From assembly GCF_014284275.1 (NCBI RefSeq), contig NZ_JACOFU010000002.1:728623-792622 (forward strand): 64,000 nt of DNA, given 5' to 3'. The position numbers and the translations under genes are program-made. How positions within the stretch are numbered: the stretch's first letter is position 1; every line of letters begins with the position of its first letter. Shown piece by piece: positions 53,399-62,152 of this stretch. The notes below the pieces were generated by a model that worked only from the letters and a program-made list of their open reading frames with translations, was not told the origin of the DNA and did not search any database. This stretch comes from Affinundibacterium amnicola (GTDB lineage: Bacteria > Pseudomonadota > Gammaproteobacteria > Burkholderiales > Burkholderiaceae_D).

Positions 53399-54457
53399 AT
53401 GAATCCTATCTTATCCAATCTGCGTAATATCACGCTGACCTACGCAATTTGGTTAATGATAGGATGTTTACTGGCTGCACTATTAGTTTTGACAAACATC
53501 AGCCTGTGGGCTAATGCGCTGTTATTTGCGGTTCCATCGACCTTGGTATTTGGCAGCATATCGGCATCAGCTTACTATGTCGCACGATCTTTGCCGATGA
53601 AGAAACGTAGCTTCTTCGTTGTTGCCGGCGTGTTTGGCGGTACTGCTTTAATTTACGGCATCATCTGGGGAATATTATGCTTTTTCTGGAATAAGATCAC
53701 TTTGTTATTCGATGAAAGTTGGGCTGGTATTGAAATGAATCAACACCTGGCAAGCCTTTTACTCATCTGTGGCACGCTGCTATATCTGCTATCGATTCTC
53801 GTCTATGACGTCTTGCTTGCACTTGATAACATCCGCCAAGCAGAACGGCGCGAAGCGGCTTCTGAAATGTTAGCACGCGATGCCGAATTACAAGTTTTAC
53901 GCACGCAAATCAATCCACATTTCCTATTCAATAGCTTAAATTCCATCAGTGCACTGACCACCATAGACGCGGCAGGTGCGCGCGATATGACGATAGAGTT
54001 AGCACAATTTTTTCGACAAACTTTAGCGCTTTCTGAACAACAGAAAATCGCGCTTAGCGATGAGATCGCACTGTGCAATCATTTTCTGACCATCGAAAAA
54101 ATTCGCTTTGGTAAGAAGCTACAAGTGCAAATGCGTATTGATCCAGATTCCGAAAATTGCTTGTTACCGCCCATGCTATTGCAGCCCTTGTTAGAGAACG
54201 CCATCAAACATGGTATCCGCGATTTGGTCGATGGCGGCACAATTGAGCTCAGTAGCAAAGTGCGCGCCCCATGGCTATTTGTGGCGATTGACAATCCTGT
54301 CGATACGCAGCCAAGCAGTGCGCAAGGAACAGGTACCGGTCTGAAGAATTTGCAAGCACGCTTGCGTAGCTTATATGGCGACAAATCACGCGTGGAATGG
54401 CGGATCGCTGAGCAAGTTTTCCGGATAGAAATTACCTTGCCTTTAGAACGCAGCTGA
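53399..54457 (+). CDS. LytS/YehU-type sensor histidine kinase
   Basis: 352 residues. Four transmembrane helices (about 10-145) followed by the His_kinase domain (PF06580 type), with NPHFLFNSLNSISALT carrying the phospho-His near 182. HATPase follows with LLQPLLENAIKHG, IDNPVD and GTGLKNLQARL. No extracellular domain beyond short loops, so it probably senses the membrane state or the LiaF-like neighbour. Cognate LytTR regulator 31 bases downstream. Confidence 0.92.
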   Translation: MNPILSNLRNITLTYAIWLMIGCLLAALLVLTNISLWANALLFAVPSTLVFGSISASAYYVARSLPMKKRSFFVVAGVFGGTALIYGIIWGILCFFWNKITLLFDESWAGIEMNQHLASLLLICGTLLYLLSILVYDVLLALDNIRQAERREAASEMLARDAELQVLRTQINPHFLFNSLNSISALTTIDAAGARDMTIELAQFFRQTLALSEQQKIALSDEIALCNHFLTIEKIRFGKKLQVQMRIDPDSENCLLPPMLLQPLLENAIKHGIRDLVDGGTIELSSKVRAPWLFVAIDNPVDTQPSSAQGTGTGLKNLQARLRSLYGDKSRVEWRIAEQVFRIEITLPLERS

Positions 54458-54488
54458 CTTTTCAATTCATATCATCACACTTTCATCT

Positions 54489-55220
54489 ATGAACACAAGC
54501 TTACGCGCCCTGATCATCGACGACGAAGAACTTGCACGTCGTCTGACAAAAGAATATTTGCGTCCACATACAGATATACAAATCATAGGTGAATGTGAAA
54601 ACGGCATCGAAGCAGTCGATGCAATTACCGCACATCAACCCGATCTGATTTTTCTCGACATTCAAATGCCCAAACTCAATGGCTTTGAAGTGTTAGCGGC
54701 AACTGGACGCAAAGATGGCGTCATTTTTACCACGGCCTACGACCAATATGCGGTCAAGGCCTTTGATCAACACGCGATTGATTATTTACTCAAACCCTAT
54801 TCACAACAACGATTTGATGATGCATTAAACAAGGCACGTAAATTATTAGGGCAAACTAATAACGCGGTGCAAGCGCTGATCACACAAACGAACGCAATGC
54901 CAGAGCGCCTGACGGTCAGAGACCGTGGGCAAACCCACGTGATCCCGATTGAACAAATTGATTACATTGAAGCGCAAGATGATTACGTACAGATTCACTT
55001 CGCCGGAAAATCTCTATTGAAAACCCAAAGTCTTTCAGATTTAGAGAAGCAACTCAATCCCGCTTTTTTTGTGCGCATACACCGATCTACCATCATCCGC
55101 CTTCAGGCACTTAAATGTCTGGAACGTGCTAACAAAGATAGCTATCAGGCCGTGATGCATAATGGCGTTGCTCTTCCGATTAGCCGTTCTGGCTATGACC
55201 GCATCAAAGGAATGCTGTAA
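54489..55220 (+). CDS. LytTR-family response regulator
   Basis: 243 residues. Receiver with Asp11/Asp12, Asp57 (FLDIQMPK) and Lys near 106 (LLKPY). The LytTR DNA-binding domain (about 140-243) has LTVRDRGQTHVIPIEQIDYIEAQ-type beta strands and the FVRIHRSTIIRLQ segment. Partner of the LytS-like kinase upstream. Family knowledge: LytTR regulators bind paired direct repeats upstream of cell-envelope or peptide-export genes. Confidence 0.92.
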   Translation: MNTSLRALIIDDEELARRLTKEYLRPHTDIQIIGECENGIEAVDAITAHQPDLIFLDIQMPKLNGFEVLAATGRKDGVIFTTAYDQYAVKAFDQHAIDYLLKPYSQQRFDDALNKARKLLGQTNNAVQALITQTNAMPERLTVRDRGQTHVIPIEQIDYIEAQDDYVQIHFAGKSLLKTQSLSDLEKQLNPAFFVRIHRSTIIRLQALKCLERANKDSYQAVMHNGVALPISRSGYDRIKGML

Positions 55221-55298
55221 AGTGCTGGTCTTTAGAAATTGGACAAGATCCAATCTCAATAAACCGCCTCCGCAGTTTAATGCGATCAATTAAGTACT

Positions 55299-56114
55299 AT
55301 GAATATCATCATCAATCAAGAACTACGCGATTACATCGACCCACTCACAACCCAAGAATATCTGGCCTTAGAGCGCAGCCTGCTAAAAGAAGGATGTAGA
55401 GATGCCCTTGTACTATGGGGAGAAACGCTCATTGATGGCCATAACCGATACACCATCTGCCAGAAGCATCAGATCCCATTTCAAACCAAGCAGAATGATC
55501 ATTTTCAGAGTATCGAAGACGTCATGCTTTGGATGATAGACAATCATCTCGCACGCCGCAGCGTATCTAGCTTTCAGCGCGGTGTTTTGGCATTACGCAA
55601 GAAAGAAATTATCACCACTCGCCGCAAAGAGAAGACAAGTAAAGAAAAAGCTGCTGAAGCTGAATTAGCCGCGAAAGAACCTGATCCCGTTTCAGTGGAA
55701 ACACGCGATGAAATCGCCAAAGTTGCAGGACTGAGTAAACCAGCTGTAGCGCAAATCGAAAAGATTCGTAAAGCGGCAACCCCAGAACTGGTTGAAGCGA
55801 TACGTTCCGGCACAATCTCAATCAACACCGCAGCCACCATTGCGTCATTGCCAAGCGAGCAACAAGTTGCCGCGGTTGCGGGTGGTAAAAAGGAATTGCA
55901 ACAAGCCGCTCGTCAATTACGCCAAACTCGCACACCGAAAGTAAGCGTCGAACAAGAATCCGCAGGCGCTGCTCGCTCAGATGAATCTGCCAGCAACTCA
56001 GAAACACCAGCAGTTTCTGAGCTAGAACGCTTACGTGCAGAAAATCAGGCACTTAAATTACAAGTAGCAGAATTAAGCGCGAAGCTAGCCACAGCACAAG
56101 CAATGCCGGAATAA
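55299..56114 (+). CDS. ParB-like replication/partition-related protein, chromosomal
   Basis: 271 residues. N-terminal ParB-like nuclease-fold segment (about 15-90: LVLWGETLIDGHNRYTIC). A helix-rich region follows, with an HTH-like segment DEIAKVAGLSKPAVAQIEKI (about 140-160). The C-terminal tail has SELERLRAENQALKLQVAEL, a Leu-zipper-like coiled coil (about 240-265). No ParA partner nearby. Similar proteins are annotated 'plasmid replication/partition related', but this one sits between chromosomal genes. Binding site unknown. A hairpin terminator follows. Confidence 0.78.
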   Translation: MNIIINQELRDYIDPLTTQEYLALERSLLKEGCRDALVLWGETLIDGHNRYTICQKHQIPFQTKQNDHFQSIEDVMLWMIDNHLARRSVSSFQRGVLALRKKEIITTRRKEKTSKEKAAEAELAAKEPDPVSVETRDEIAKVAGLSKPAVAQIEKIRKAATPELVEAIRSGTISINTAATIASLPSEQQVAAVAGGKKELQQAARQLRQTRTPKVSVEQESAGAARSDESASNSETPAVSELERLRAENQALKLQVAELSAKLATAQAMPE

Positions 56115-56165
56115 GGACAGAAAGCAATTGCGTAGAATGTCGATAAAATCTCGACAAAATGGGGG

Positions 56166-56191
56166 AAAACAGGCTTGAAATCGCCTGTTTT
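56166..56191 (+). terminator. terminator after the ParB-like gene
   Basis: Stem AAAACAGGC (56166-56174) with GCCTGTTTT (56183-56191), 8-base loop, followed by a weak T/C tail. Confidence 0.6.
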
Positions 56192-56311
56192 GCCCATAAT
56201 TACGCAATGTTCTCAAAATTCAGTTTTACTTTTGTTTTGCTCTGGTTTAATTATGTCAATTAAATCAATTACCAATTTATCCACACCATTCATTTTATTT
56301 TTAGGATCATC

Positions 56312-57058
56312 ATGACTATTCGCGTCAACGGCACCGAAATTAACGAAACAGCCATCAATGCTGAAATGAACCGTGCCCGCTCTGCTGGCCACCCAGAGGG
56401 CGAACAATTACGCGATAGCGCAATTCAAGAATTAATTTTACGTAATTTGATGATGGCTGAAGCGGCGAAGCTCGATATCAATGCAGGTAGCGAAGAAGAA
56501 ATTATCGGTACATTGTTGCAGCAAGAAGTAGCATTTGACGAAGTGAACGAAGCGACATGCCGTACTTTTTATGAAGAAAATAGCGCAAGCTTTAAGCAAG
56601 GCGAAATGGCTGCAGCTAGCCACATTTTGTTCACCCCAGGCGAAGGACTAGCCGCTAGTTTAGTGAAAGCAAAAGCAGAAGGCATCTTGGCTGATTTACA
56701 AAAAAATCCAGCTGGATTTGAAGCAATGGCAAGAGAACATTCTGCTTGCCCATCTGGTAAAGAAGGCGGTGCTTTAGGTCAGTTTGGTCGCGGTCAAATG
56801 GTGCCAGAATTTGAGCAAGCAGTGTTTAGCACTGAGCCTGGCAATATCACGCCAGAATTGATCGAAACTCAATTTGGCTATCACATCATTCAAGTAACGG
56901 ATCGCAAAGGTGGTGACTTAGTGAGTTTCGACGAAGTCAAAGAACGCCTGCAAGCTTATTTGACTGACATGGAAGGTCGTAAAGCGACTCATGCTTATCT
57001 TGCCAGTCTGGTCAGTGCGGCAACAATTGAAGGTTATGAATTGCCTGCTTTTGCCTAA
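56312..57058 (+). CDS. parvulin-type peptidyl-prolyl cis-trans isomerase
   Basis: 248 residues without a signal peptide, so cytosolic. N-terminal helical part (about 1-100, SurA-N-like), then the parvulin domain (about 105-215): AASHILFTPGEG, SACPSGKEGGALGQFGRGQM and ETQFGYHIIQVTD are the active-site words. In many Burkholderiales a protein of this kind accompanies nitrate reductase genes; here it stands alone, 31 kb from the nitrate block. AGGA before the ATG. A terminator follows. Confidence 0.9.
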   Translation: MTIRVNGTEINETAINAEMNRARSAGHPEGEQLRDSAIQELILRNLMMAEAAKLDINAGSEEEIIGTLLQQEVAFDEVNEATCRTFYEENSASFKQGEMAAASHILFTPGEGLAASLVKAKAEGILADLQKNPAGFEAMAREHSACPSGKEGGALGQFGRGQMVPEFEQAVFSTEPGNITPELIETQFGYHIIQVTDRKGGDLVSFDEVKERLQAYLTDMEGRKATHAYLASLVSAATIEGYELPAFA

Positions 57059-57168
57059 GCCTAATTAAGACTATTTGAAGTTTGCTTAGTCATAAATTTG
57101 ACCTAGTATTCACTAAAGCTTAAATTCAAAACCAGCACAAATTAGTCTGTATAGTCTGTATTTGCACA

Positions 57169-57213
57169 AAAAAACGCACAAAGCTTAGATCCTGTATGCT
57201 TTGTGCGTTTTTT
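57169..57213 (+). terminator. terminator of the parvulin gene
   Basis: 16-bp stem AAAAAACGCACAAAGC (57169-57184) with GCTTTGTGCGTTTTTT (57198-57213). Strong T-run. Confidence 0.9.
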
Positions 57214-57249
57214 CATTTCTGAACACAATTTCTCATTCAAAGGCACACC

Positions 57250-57759
57250 ATGAGCACAACAATGTATTCAACTTCCATCCCTGTCTTCAAACAAATGTTA
57301 GGCAGCTTGCAAACCATTTTACAAAAGGCACAGGCACATGCTGCTGAAAAGAAAATTGAAGATCAAGTCTTTCTGCAAGCACGTTTAGCACCAGATATGT
57401 TTAATTTGATTCGTCAGGTACAAATTGCGGCCGATTTTGCTAAAGGTGTATCAGCAAGATTAGCGGGCGTTGCTGTACCAGATTATCAAGATACAGAGAA
57501 CAGTTTTGAGGAATTGCAAACACGCCTCAGCACAACGATTGACTTTATTAGCAGCTTGGATGCAGCACAGTTTGAAGATAGTGAGAATCGCGAAATCGTC
57601 TTACGTCCTGGAACGCCGAAAGAGAAAAAATTAATGGGCAATGCCTATTTGCTTTCCTACGGCTTGCCGCAATTTTTCTTCCACGTCACGACGACTTATG
57701 CAATCTTGCGCCACCACGGTGTTGAACTAGGTAAGCGCGACTACATGGGTAATTACTAA
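57250..57759 (+). CDS. DUF1993 family protein
   Basis: 169 residues, all-alpha, cytosolic. Four-helix-bundle DinB-like pattern: SIPVFKQMLGSLQTILQKA, LAPDMFNLIRQVQIAADFAKG and LPQFFFHVTTTYAILRHHGVELGKRDYMG. His and Asp positions recall the DinB/YfiT metal site but not strictly. Function unknown. Own terminators on both sides indicate a single-gene unit. Confidence 0.85.
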   Translation: MSTTMYSTSIPVFKQMLGSLQTILQKAQAHAAEKKIEDQVFLQARLAPDMFNLIRQVQIAADFAKGVSARLAGVAVPDYQDTENSFEELQTRLSTTIDFISSLDAAQFEDSENREIVLRPGTPKEKKLMGNAYLLSYGLPQFFFHVTTTYAILRHHGVELGKRDYMGNY

Positions 57760-57800
57760 ACTGCAATGAGGTGCAAGGATTCCTCACCAAGAATCGCTGC

Positions 57801-57839
57801 ATCAAAAAGACCCATCTCATAAAGGATGGGTCTTTTGAT
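57801..57839 (+). terminator. terminator of the DUF1993 gene
   Basis: Stem ATCAAAAAGACCCATC (57801-57816) with GATGGGTCTTTTGAT (57825-57839), loop of 8. A T-run is inside the right arm. Confidence 0.8.
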
Positions 57840-57994
57840 ATTGATATCAGATCAAATTTTAACCGCTTATCAGAAATTCAGAACCATTCGCCTTATTTTG
57901 TCGGTAATTAGCTTGCTTTATCCTATATTGAAAGTATATTTTCAACTATTAAAATCATGCAAAGCTAATTTTTATCCATCAATAAGGTGAAGCG

Positions 57995-58813
57995 ATGTTT
58001 TCTCATTTTCTCGATAAAGATTCAAAAACCATCCCCGAGTGCGAGACACGTAAATTATTTGATGCGGAAGAAGAATTATTCTTCAAACGTATGCAAAAAG
58101 CCTTGCCCAATTGTTTGATTTTTCCGCACGTCCAACTTGCCTCAATTTTAGAGGCGCATGTCAGTAATGAGAAAAAACGCCAGCTCATGCGGCAGAAGTT
58201 ACAAGAACGCCATTTGGATTTTGGTATTTTCAACCAAGACTTAGAATTATTATGTGTGGTTGAACTAGAGCGTGAAGATACACCAAATCAGGATGAAGAA
58301 TATCCCACCAAAAAATTACTTAAACGTGCAGGTATCAAATGCATACGCTGGAGCCGCGCGACATTACCTACTGCTGAACAAATTTTGCGCACACTGGCAC
58401 CCTACTCTGAACTTGACGCGCCAAAAATAGAAACCAGCATGCAAACGATCGGTAAATTTTTCTTAGATGAAGATCTCAAAGATCCCATCAAGTTACAAGA
58501 AAAAGCCTTCACTTATGTTGAACACGGCAATCCTAATGCACTCTCTCTAGCGGCAATAAACCGGATTACGCCTGATAGCTTTATCAGAAATGAATATCCA
58601 CACATCTGGCAGAAAATCTGTTTATTTGCTGGAGACCCGGGTTATTTGAAAAACTATTTGGAGTCCTTGTTTATTCAAAATCGCCCAATCAAAAGACGTG
58701 GTCTGCCTAAACATGTCGCCAATGAAGTGATTGCAATACAAGGTGAAAATGCGCGATTTGTCATTCCCAAAGCGCCGGATCCAGTTTGGGATCCGACTTT
58801 CTTGCACCGCTAG
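57995..58813 (+). CDS. DUF2726-domain protein
   Basis: 272 residues. Residues about 20-125 match DUF2726 (LFDAEEELFFKRMQKALPNCLIFPHV ... DFGIFNQDLELLCVVELE ... KLLKRAGIKCIRW), a nuclease-like (PD-(D/E)XK-type) fold. The D-x-n-V-E-L-E segment may hold the acidic site. The C-terminal half is unrecognised. AAGGTG before the ATG. Function unknown. Confidence 0.78.
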   Translation: MFSHFLDKDSKTIPECETRKLFDAEEELFFKRMQKALPNCLIFPHVQLASILEAHVSNEKKRQLMRQKLQERHLDFGIFNQDLELLCVVELEREDTPNQDEEYPTKKLLKRAGIKCIRWSRATLPTAEQILRTLAPYSELDAPKIETSMQTIGKFFLDEDLKDPIKLQEKAFTYVEHGNPNALSLAAINRITPDSFIRNEYPHIWQKICLFAGDPGYLKNYLESLFIQNRPIKRRGLPKHVANEVIAIQGENARFVIPKAPDPVWDPTFLHR

Positions 58814-58838
58814 TATTCCTCAGATCTTGAGCGCTGAT

Positions 58839-59471
58839 TTACAAATCGGGAACCAACATATGCCCAAGCTTACTTGCCTTGGTCGCTAGATAACGCTCAT
58901 TGTATGGATTACGTGGAATAATCAAAGGCACTTGCTCTTCTACCTTGACTTGCATTCCTTGCAGCGCCGAAATTTTGCGCGGATTGTTGGTCATCAGTTT
59001 GACGCTAGAAATACCCAAGTGCTTGAGCATAGGATCACATAAAGAATAACTGCGCAAATCTGCAGCAAATCCTAAACGCTGATTCGCTTCAACAGTATCG
59101 GCACCATCATCTTGCAAGTGATATGCCTGCACTTTGGCCAACAATCCTATGCCGCGCCCTTCCTGGCGTAAATACAAAATCGCACCACGACCTTCGGCAG
59201 CAATTTTCTGCATTGCTAACTCCAGCTGCGGACCACAGTCGCAGCGCTTACTGAACAAAGCATCGCCAGTCAAACACTCAGAATGTATTCGCGCCAACAC
59301 TGGCTCACCGTTAGCCACATCGCCTAAAGTTAATGCAACATGCTCTTTGCCAGTCGCTGGTTCGATAAACGCATGCATAGTGAAATTTGCCCAAGTCGTC
59401 GGCAAAGCACACGAATCCACATACAACAATGCCTGCTCTTCGGAATTCACAGGCAGATCCATACTCGACAT
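58839..59471 (-). CDS. ribA: GTP cyclohydrolase II (riboflavin biosynthesis)
   Basis: 210 residues from the ATG at 59471, chosen for GAGA before it; a TTG 42 bases upstream is unlikely. Zinc-binding Cys residues in [17 protein letters not shown] (C-x10-C-x-C). Catalytic [11 protein letters not shown] motif. Stand-alone RibA length (about 200), not fused to RibB. It makes the first pyrimidine intermediate of riboflavin from GTP. No FMN riboswitch is seen upstream. Confidence 0.94.
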   Translation of the reverse strand: MSSMDLPVNSEEQALLYVDSCALPTTWANFTMHAFIEPATGKEHVALTLGDVANGEPVLARIHSECLTGDALFSKRCDCGPQLELAMQKIAAEGRGAILYLRQEGRGIGLLAKVQAYHLQDDGADTVEANQRLGFAADLRSYSLCDPMLKHLGISSVKLMTNNPRKISALQGMQVKVEEQVPLIIPRNPYNERYLATKASKLGHMLVPDL

Positions 59472-59935
59472 AATTTTCTCACTGATTGTCTTCGGCCATT
59501 GCCAAGACCACAAAATGCCAGCCCTAAATAAACACGTGTAGGCGTGCTATTTAGATTATTTAAGGCGCTAAAACCAAGAGTATAAACGAGTCGAGCCAAC
59601 TCGACCGAAACCTGGTTTGAGCTTGCTCACTAAATTAGCCAAAACCGGCAGACTTATTACGCTCAGATAAATTGCCATACTGCATTTATTTATATTTTTG
59701 AAATTATTTTTACATGTTTCCTAAATACCCACTATAATTCTTCGCCTATCTTAAAAACCATTTATTATTTGCATGACTTTTAAATAAAAAATTACGTCCT
59801 TATTTGGTCTGCTACATATATCAGACATTTCAACGACAGAACACCGCGAAATTTTCAACAATTGATTTTGTAAAATTAGCACGCTTCGTTCTGTATGCGC
59901 TTCGCACAATCATTCGAAAAAATTCCAAGTACCTG
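59472..59935. promoter_or_regulatory. AT-rich leader region with promoter for the polysaccharide-export genes
   Basis: 464 bases without a convincing gene. TTTACA at 59710-59715 and TATAAT at 59734-59739 are 18 bases apart, a good sigma-70 promoter pointing right. This gives a leader of about 190 bases before the permease ATG at 59936. A TTG-initiated extension of the permease from 59804 lacks a ribosome site. No JUMPstart/ops element is visible. Confidence 0.6.
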
Positions 59936-60763
59936 ATGAATCCCCACGCAGCCCCCCAACTGTCACCTCTTCGTTTAATGTTGACAATCAAGACACATCG
60001 TAAGTTGATTCAGCATTTAATTCGACGCGAGATCATGATCCGCTATCAAGGTTCGATGATGGGATTATTGTGGTCATTTTTTAATCCGATTTTGATGTTG
60101 GCGGTGTACACCTTTGTGTTTAGCGTGGTGTTTAAAGCGCGCTGGCTGGGTGGCTCGGAATCAAAAACTGAATTTGCATTAGTGCTGTTCGCGGGCTTAA
60201 TGCTATTTGGACTTTTTTCAGATTGCATCAATCGCGCCCCTAGTTTGATCGTCAATAACGTGAACTACGTTAAAAAGGTGATTTTTCCCTTGGAAATTCT
60301 ACCGCTGGTAACACTAGGCGCCGCGCTATTTCATATGTCTATCAGCCTCGCGGTCTGGTTGCTGTTTTATCTCATTTTCTTTGGCGCGCCGCCACTGACT
60401 ATCTTTTTTCTCCCGTTGATCTTGTTGCCGCTGATCTTTTTTAGTGTAGGGCTCACCTATTTATTGGCCTCACTCGGCGTCTATTTGCGCGATGTAAGCC
60501 AAATCGTCGTGGTATTGACTTCGGTATTAACTTTCTTGTCTCCCATTTTTTATCCGGTTAGCGCCTTGCCTGAGAATTATCAGTGGCTGGTGCAAATCAG
60601 CCCATTGACGCAGGTGATAGAGCAAAGTCGCGATGCCATGATTTGGGGCAAAGCTTTGGATGCATCCATCTGGTTCGCCTATTTATTCTGCTCGATGGTG
60701 ATCGCTAGTTTGGGATTTGCCTGGTTTCAAAAAACACGTAAAGGATTTGCTGATGTCCTCTAA
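59936..60763 (+). CDS. wzm: ABC-2 type polysaccharide export permease (Wzm)
   Basis: 275 residues from the ATG at 59936; another ATG lies at 59978. Six membrane helices. An amphipathic N-terminal segment, KLIQHLIRREIMIRYQGSMM, precedes GLLWSFFNPILMLAVYTFVFS, the usual start of O-antigen permeases. Late helices include VVVLTSVLTFLSPIFYPVS. Family knowledge: Wzm forms the channel that flips finished, undecaprenyl-linked polysaccharide. It overlaps the ATPase gene by 11 bases. Confidence 0.9.
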   Translation: MNPHAAPQLSPLRLMLTIKTHRKLIQHLIRREIMIRYQGSMMGLLWSFFNPILMLAVYTFVFSVVFKARWLGGSESKTEFALVLFAGLMLFGLFSDCINRAPSLIVNNVNYVKKVIFPLEILPLVTLGAALFHMSISLAVWLLFYLIFFGAPPLTIFFLPLILLPLIFFSVGLTYLLASLGVYLRDVSQIVVVLTSVLTFLSPIFYPVSALPENYQWLVQISPLTQVIEQSRDAMIWGKALDASIWFAYLFCSMVIASLGFAWFQKTRKGFADVL

Positions 60764-62129
60764 TGCTATCGCGATCAGCGTCAAACAACTTAGTAAGCAT
60801 TATCAAATTTATGAACAACCTGGCGATCGGTTGAAACAGTTTCTATTTCCTAAATTGCGCAATGTATTAGGTCAATCGAAAAAAGACTATTTCCGTGAAT
60901 TCTCATCCTTACGTGGAATTGATTTCGAGGTAAAAAAAGGAGAAACGGTTGGCATCATTGGCCGTAATGGCTCAGGCAAATCGACCTTGCTGCAAATCAT
61001 TTGCGGCACCTTGTCGCCTAGCAGCGGCGAGGTACGTACGCATGGGCGAATTGCCGCTTTGCTGGAATTGGGTTCGGGGTTTAATCCTGAATTTACCGGG
61101 CGTGAGAATGTGTATATGAACGCCACCATACTCGGTCTTTCCAAAGAACAGATAGACGAACGCTTTGAGGACATCGTTGCCTTCGCAGATATTGGTGAGT
61201 TTTTAGATCACGCCGTTCGCACTTATTCGAGCGGCATGTTAGTCAGGCTGGCATTCGCGGTGATCGTGCATGTCGATGCCGATATTTTAGTTATCGACGA
61301 AGCCTTGGCCGTTGGTGATGCTTTTTTTACGCAGAAATGTATGCGTTTTTTGCGCAATTTTATGAAGACAGGCACGGTCTTATTTGTCAGCCATGACACA
61401 GCGGCCGTCAAAAGCTTGTGTAGCCGTGTCATCTGGTTAGAAAAAGGCGAGGTACAAGAACAAGGTTCTCCTAAGGAAGTCTGCGAACTTTACCTGCAAG
61501 CTTTTTATGAGGCACAACAAGGCAAGAGTAGTAGCACAAAAATGAAACGAACGGCCATCGCTACGAGGGAATCTGTGGCTAGCCGCGACCAACGCTTGAC
61601 CTTCGTCAACAACAGTAATTTGCGCAATGACTTACAGGTATTCGCTTTCGATCCCGATTCAAAATCGTTTGGTCAAGGCGGAGCGCAAATCACTGCAGTT
61701 GAATTTTACGACCAAGATGGTGCTGCTTTAACCTGGGTGGTCGGTGGCGAACAAGTGAGCTTACGTATACGAGCCATCGCACATACGGATATGGATGCCC
61801 CGATTATCGGTTTCACCGTCAAAGATAGTCGCGGACAAGCCTTGTTTGGCGACAACACCTATTTAAGCTACAGCGACTTCCCACCATTTTGCGAGGCTGG
61901 CAATCACATCGAAGCTGAATTCTGCTTCTTGATGCCAATACTTCCCGCTGGTGATTATAGCGTTGGTGTTGCCATCGCCAATGGCACTCAGCAAACACAC
62001 ATTCAACATCATTGGGTGCACGACGCTCTCAGTTTTAAATCAGAAGCAAGCAGTGTTGCCACTGGTTTGATTGGCATTCCTATGCTGCACATCAAGCTAG
62101 ATCAAGCGCCAACTAAAGCAGTGGCTTAG
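60753..62129 (+). CDS. wzt: polysaccharide export ATPase with C-terminal glycan-binding domain (Wzt)
   Basis: 458 residues from the ATG at 60753 (AAGGA 8 bases before). Nucleotide-binding domain about 1-250: Walker A GRNGSGKST, signature YSSGMLVRLAFA, Walker B ILVIDEALAVGD. Residues about 300-445 are a separate beta-sandwich (ITAVEFYDQDGAALTWVVGGE ... LPAGDYSVGVAIANG), the Wzt C-terminal domain. Family knowledge: in O8/O9a this domain binds the capped non-reducing end and makes export depend on termination. The following methyltransferase fusion fits a capping enzyme. Confidence 0.93.
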   Translation: MSSNAIAISVKQLSKHYQIYEQPGDRLKQFLFPKLRNVLGQSKKDYFREFSSLRGIDFEVKKGETVGIIGRNGSGKSTLLQIICGTLSPSSGEVRTHGRIAALLELGSGFNPEFTGRENVYMNATILGLSKEQIDERFEDIVAFADIGEFLDHAVRTYSSGMLVRLAFAVIVHVDADILVIDEALAVGDAFFTQKCMRFLRNFMKTGTVLFVSHDTAAVKSLCSRVIWLEKGEVQEQGSPKEVCELYLQAFYEAQQGKSSSTKMKRTAIATRESVASRDQRLTFVNNSNLRNDLQVFAFDPDSKSFGQGGAQITAVEFYDQDGAALTWVVGGEQVSLRIRAIAHTDMDAPIIGFTVKDSRGQALFGDNTYLSYSDFPPFCEAGNHIEAEFCFLMPILPAGDYSVGVAIANGTQQTHIQHHWVHDALSFKSEASSVATGLIGIPMLHIKLDQAPTKAVA

Positions 62130-62152
62130 AAAAAAGAATCGAAGAATATTTT

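Noticed and set aside
59472-59709. Possible FMN riboswitch upstream of ribA
   Set aside because: The conserved FMN-aptamer words were not found on the minus strand upstream of the start at 59471.
59804-59935. 44-residue N-terminal extension of the Wzm permease from a TTG
   Set aside because: No ribosome site, and Wzm homologues start near the amphipathic helix encoded after 59936.
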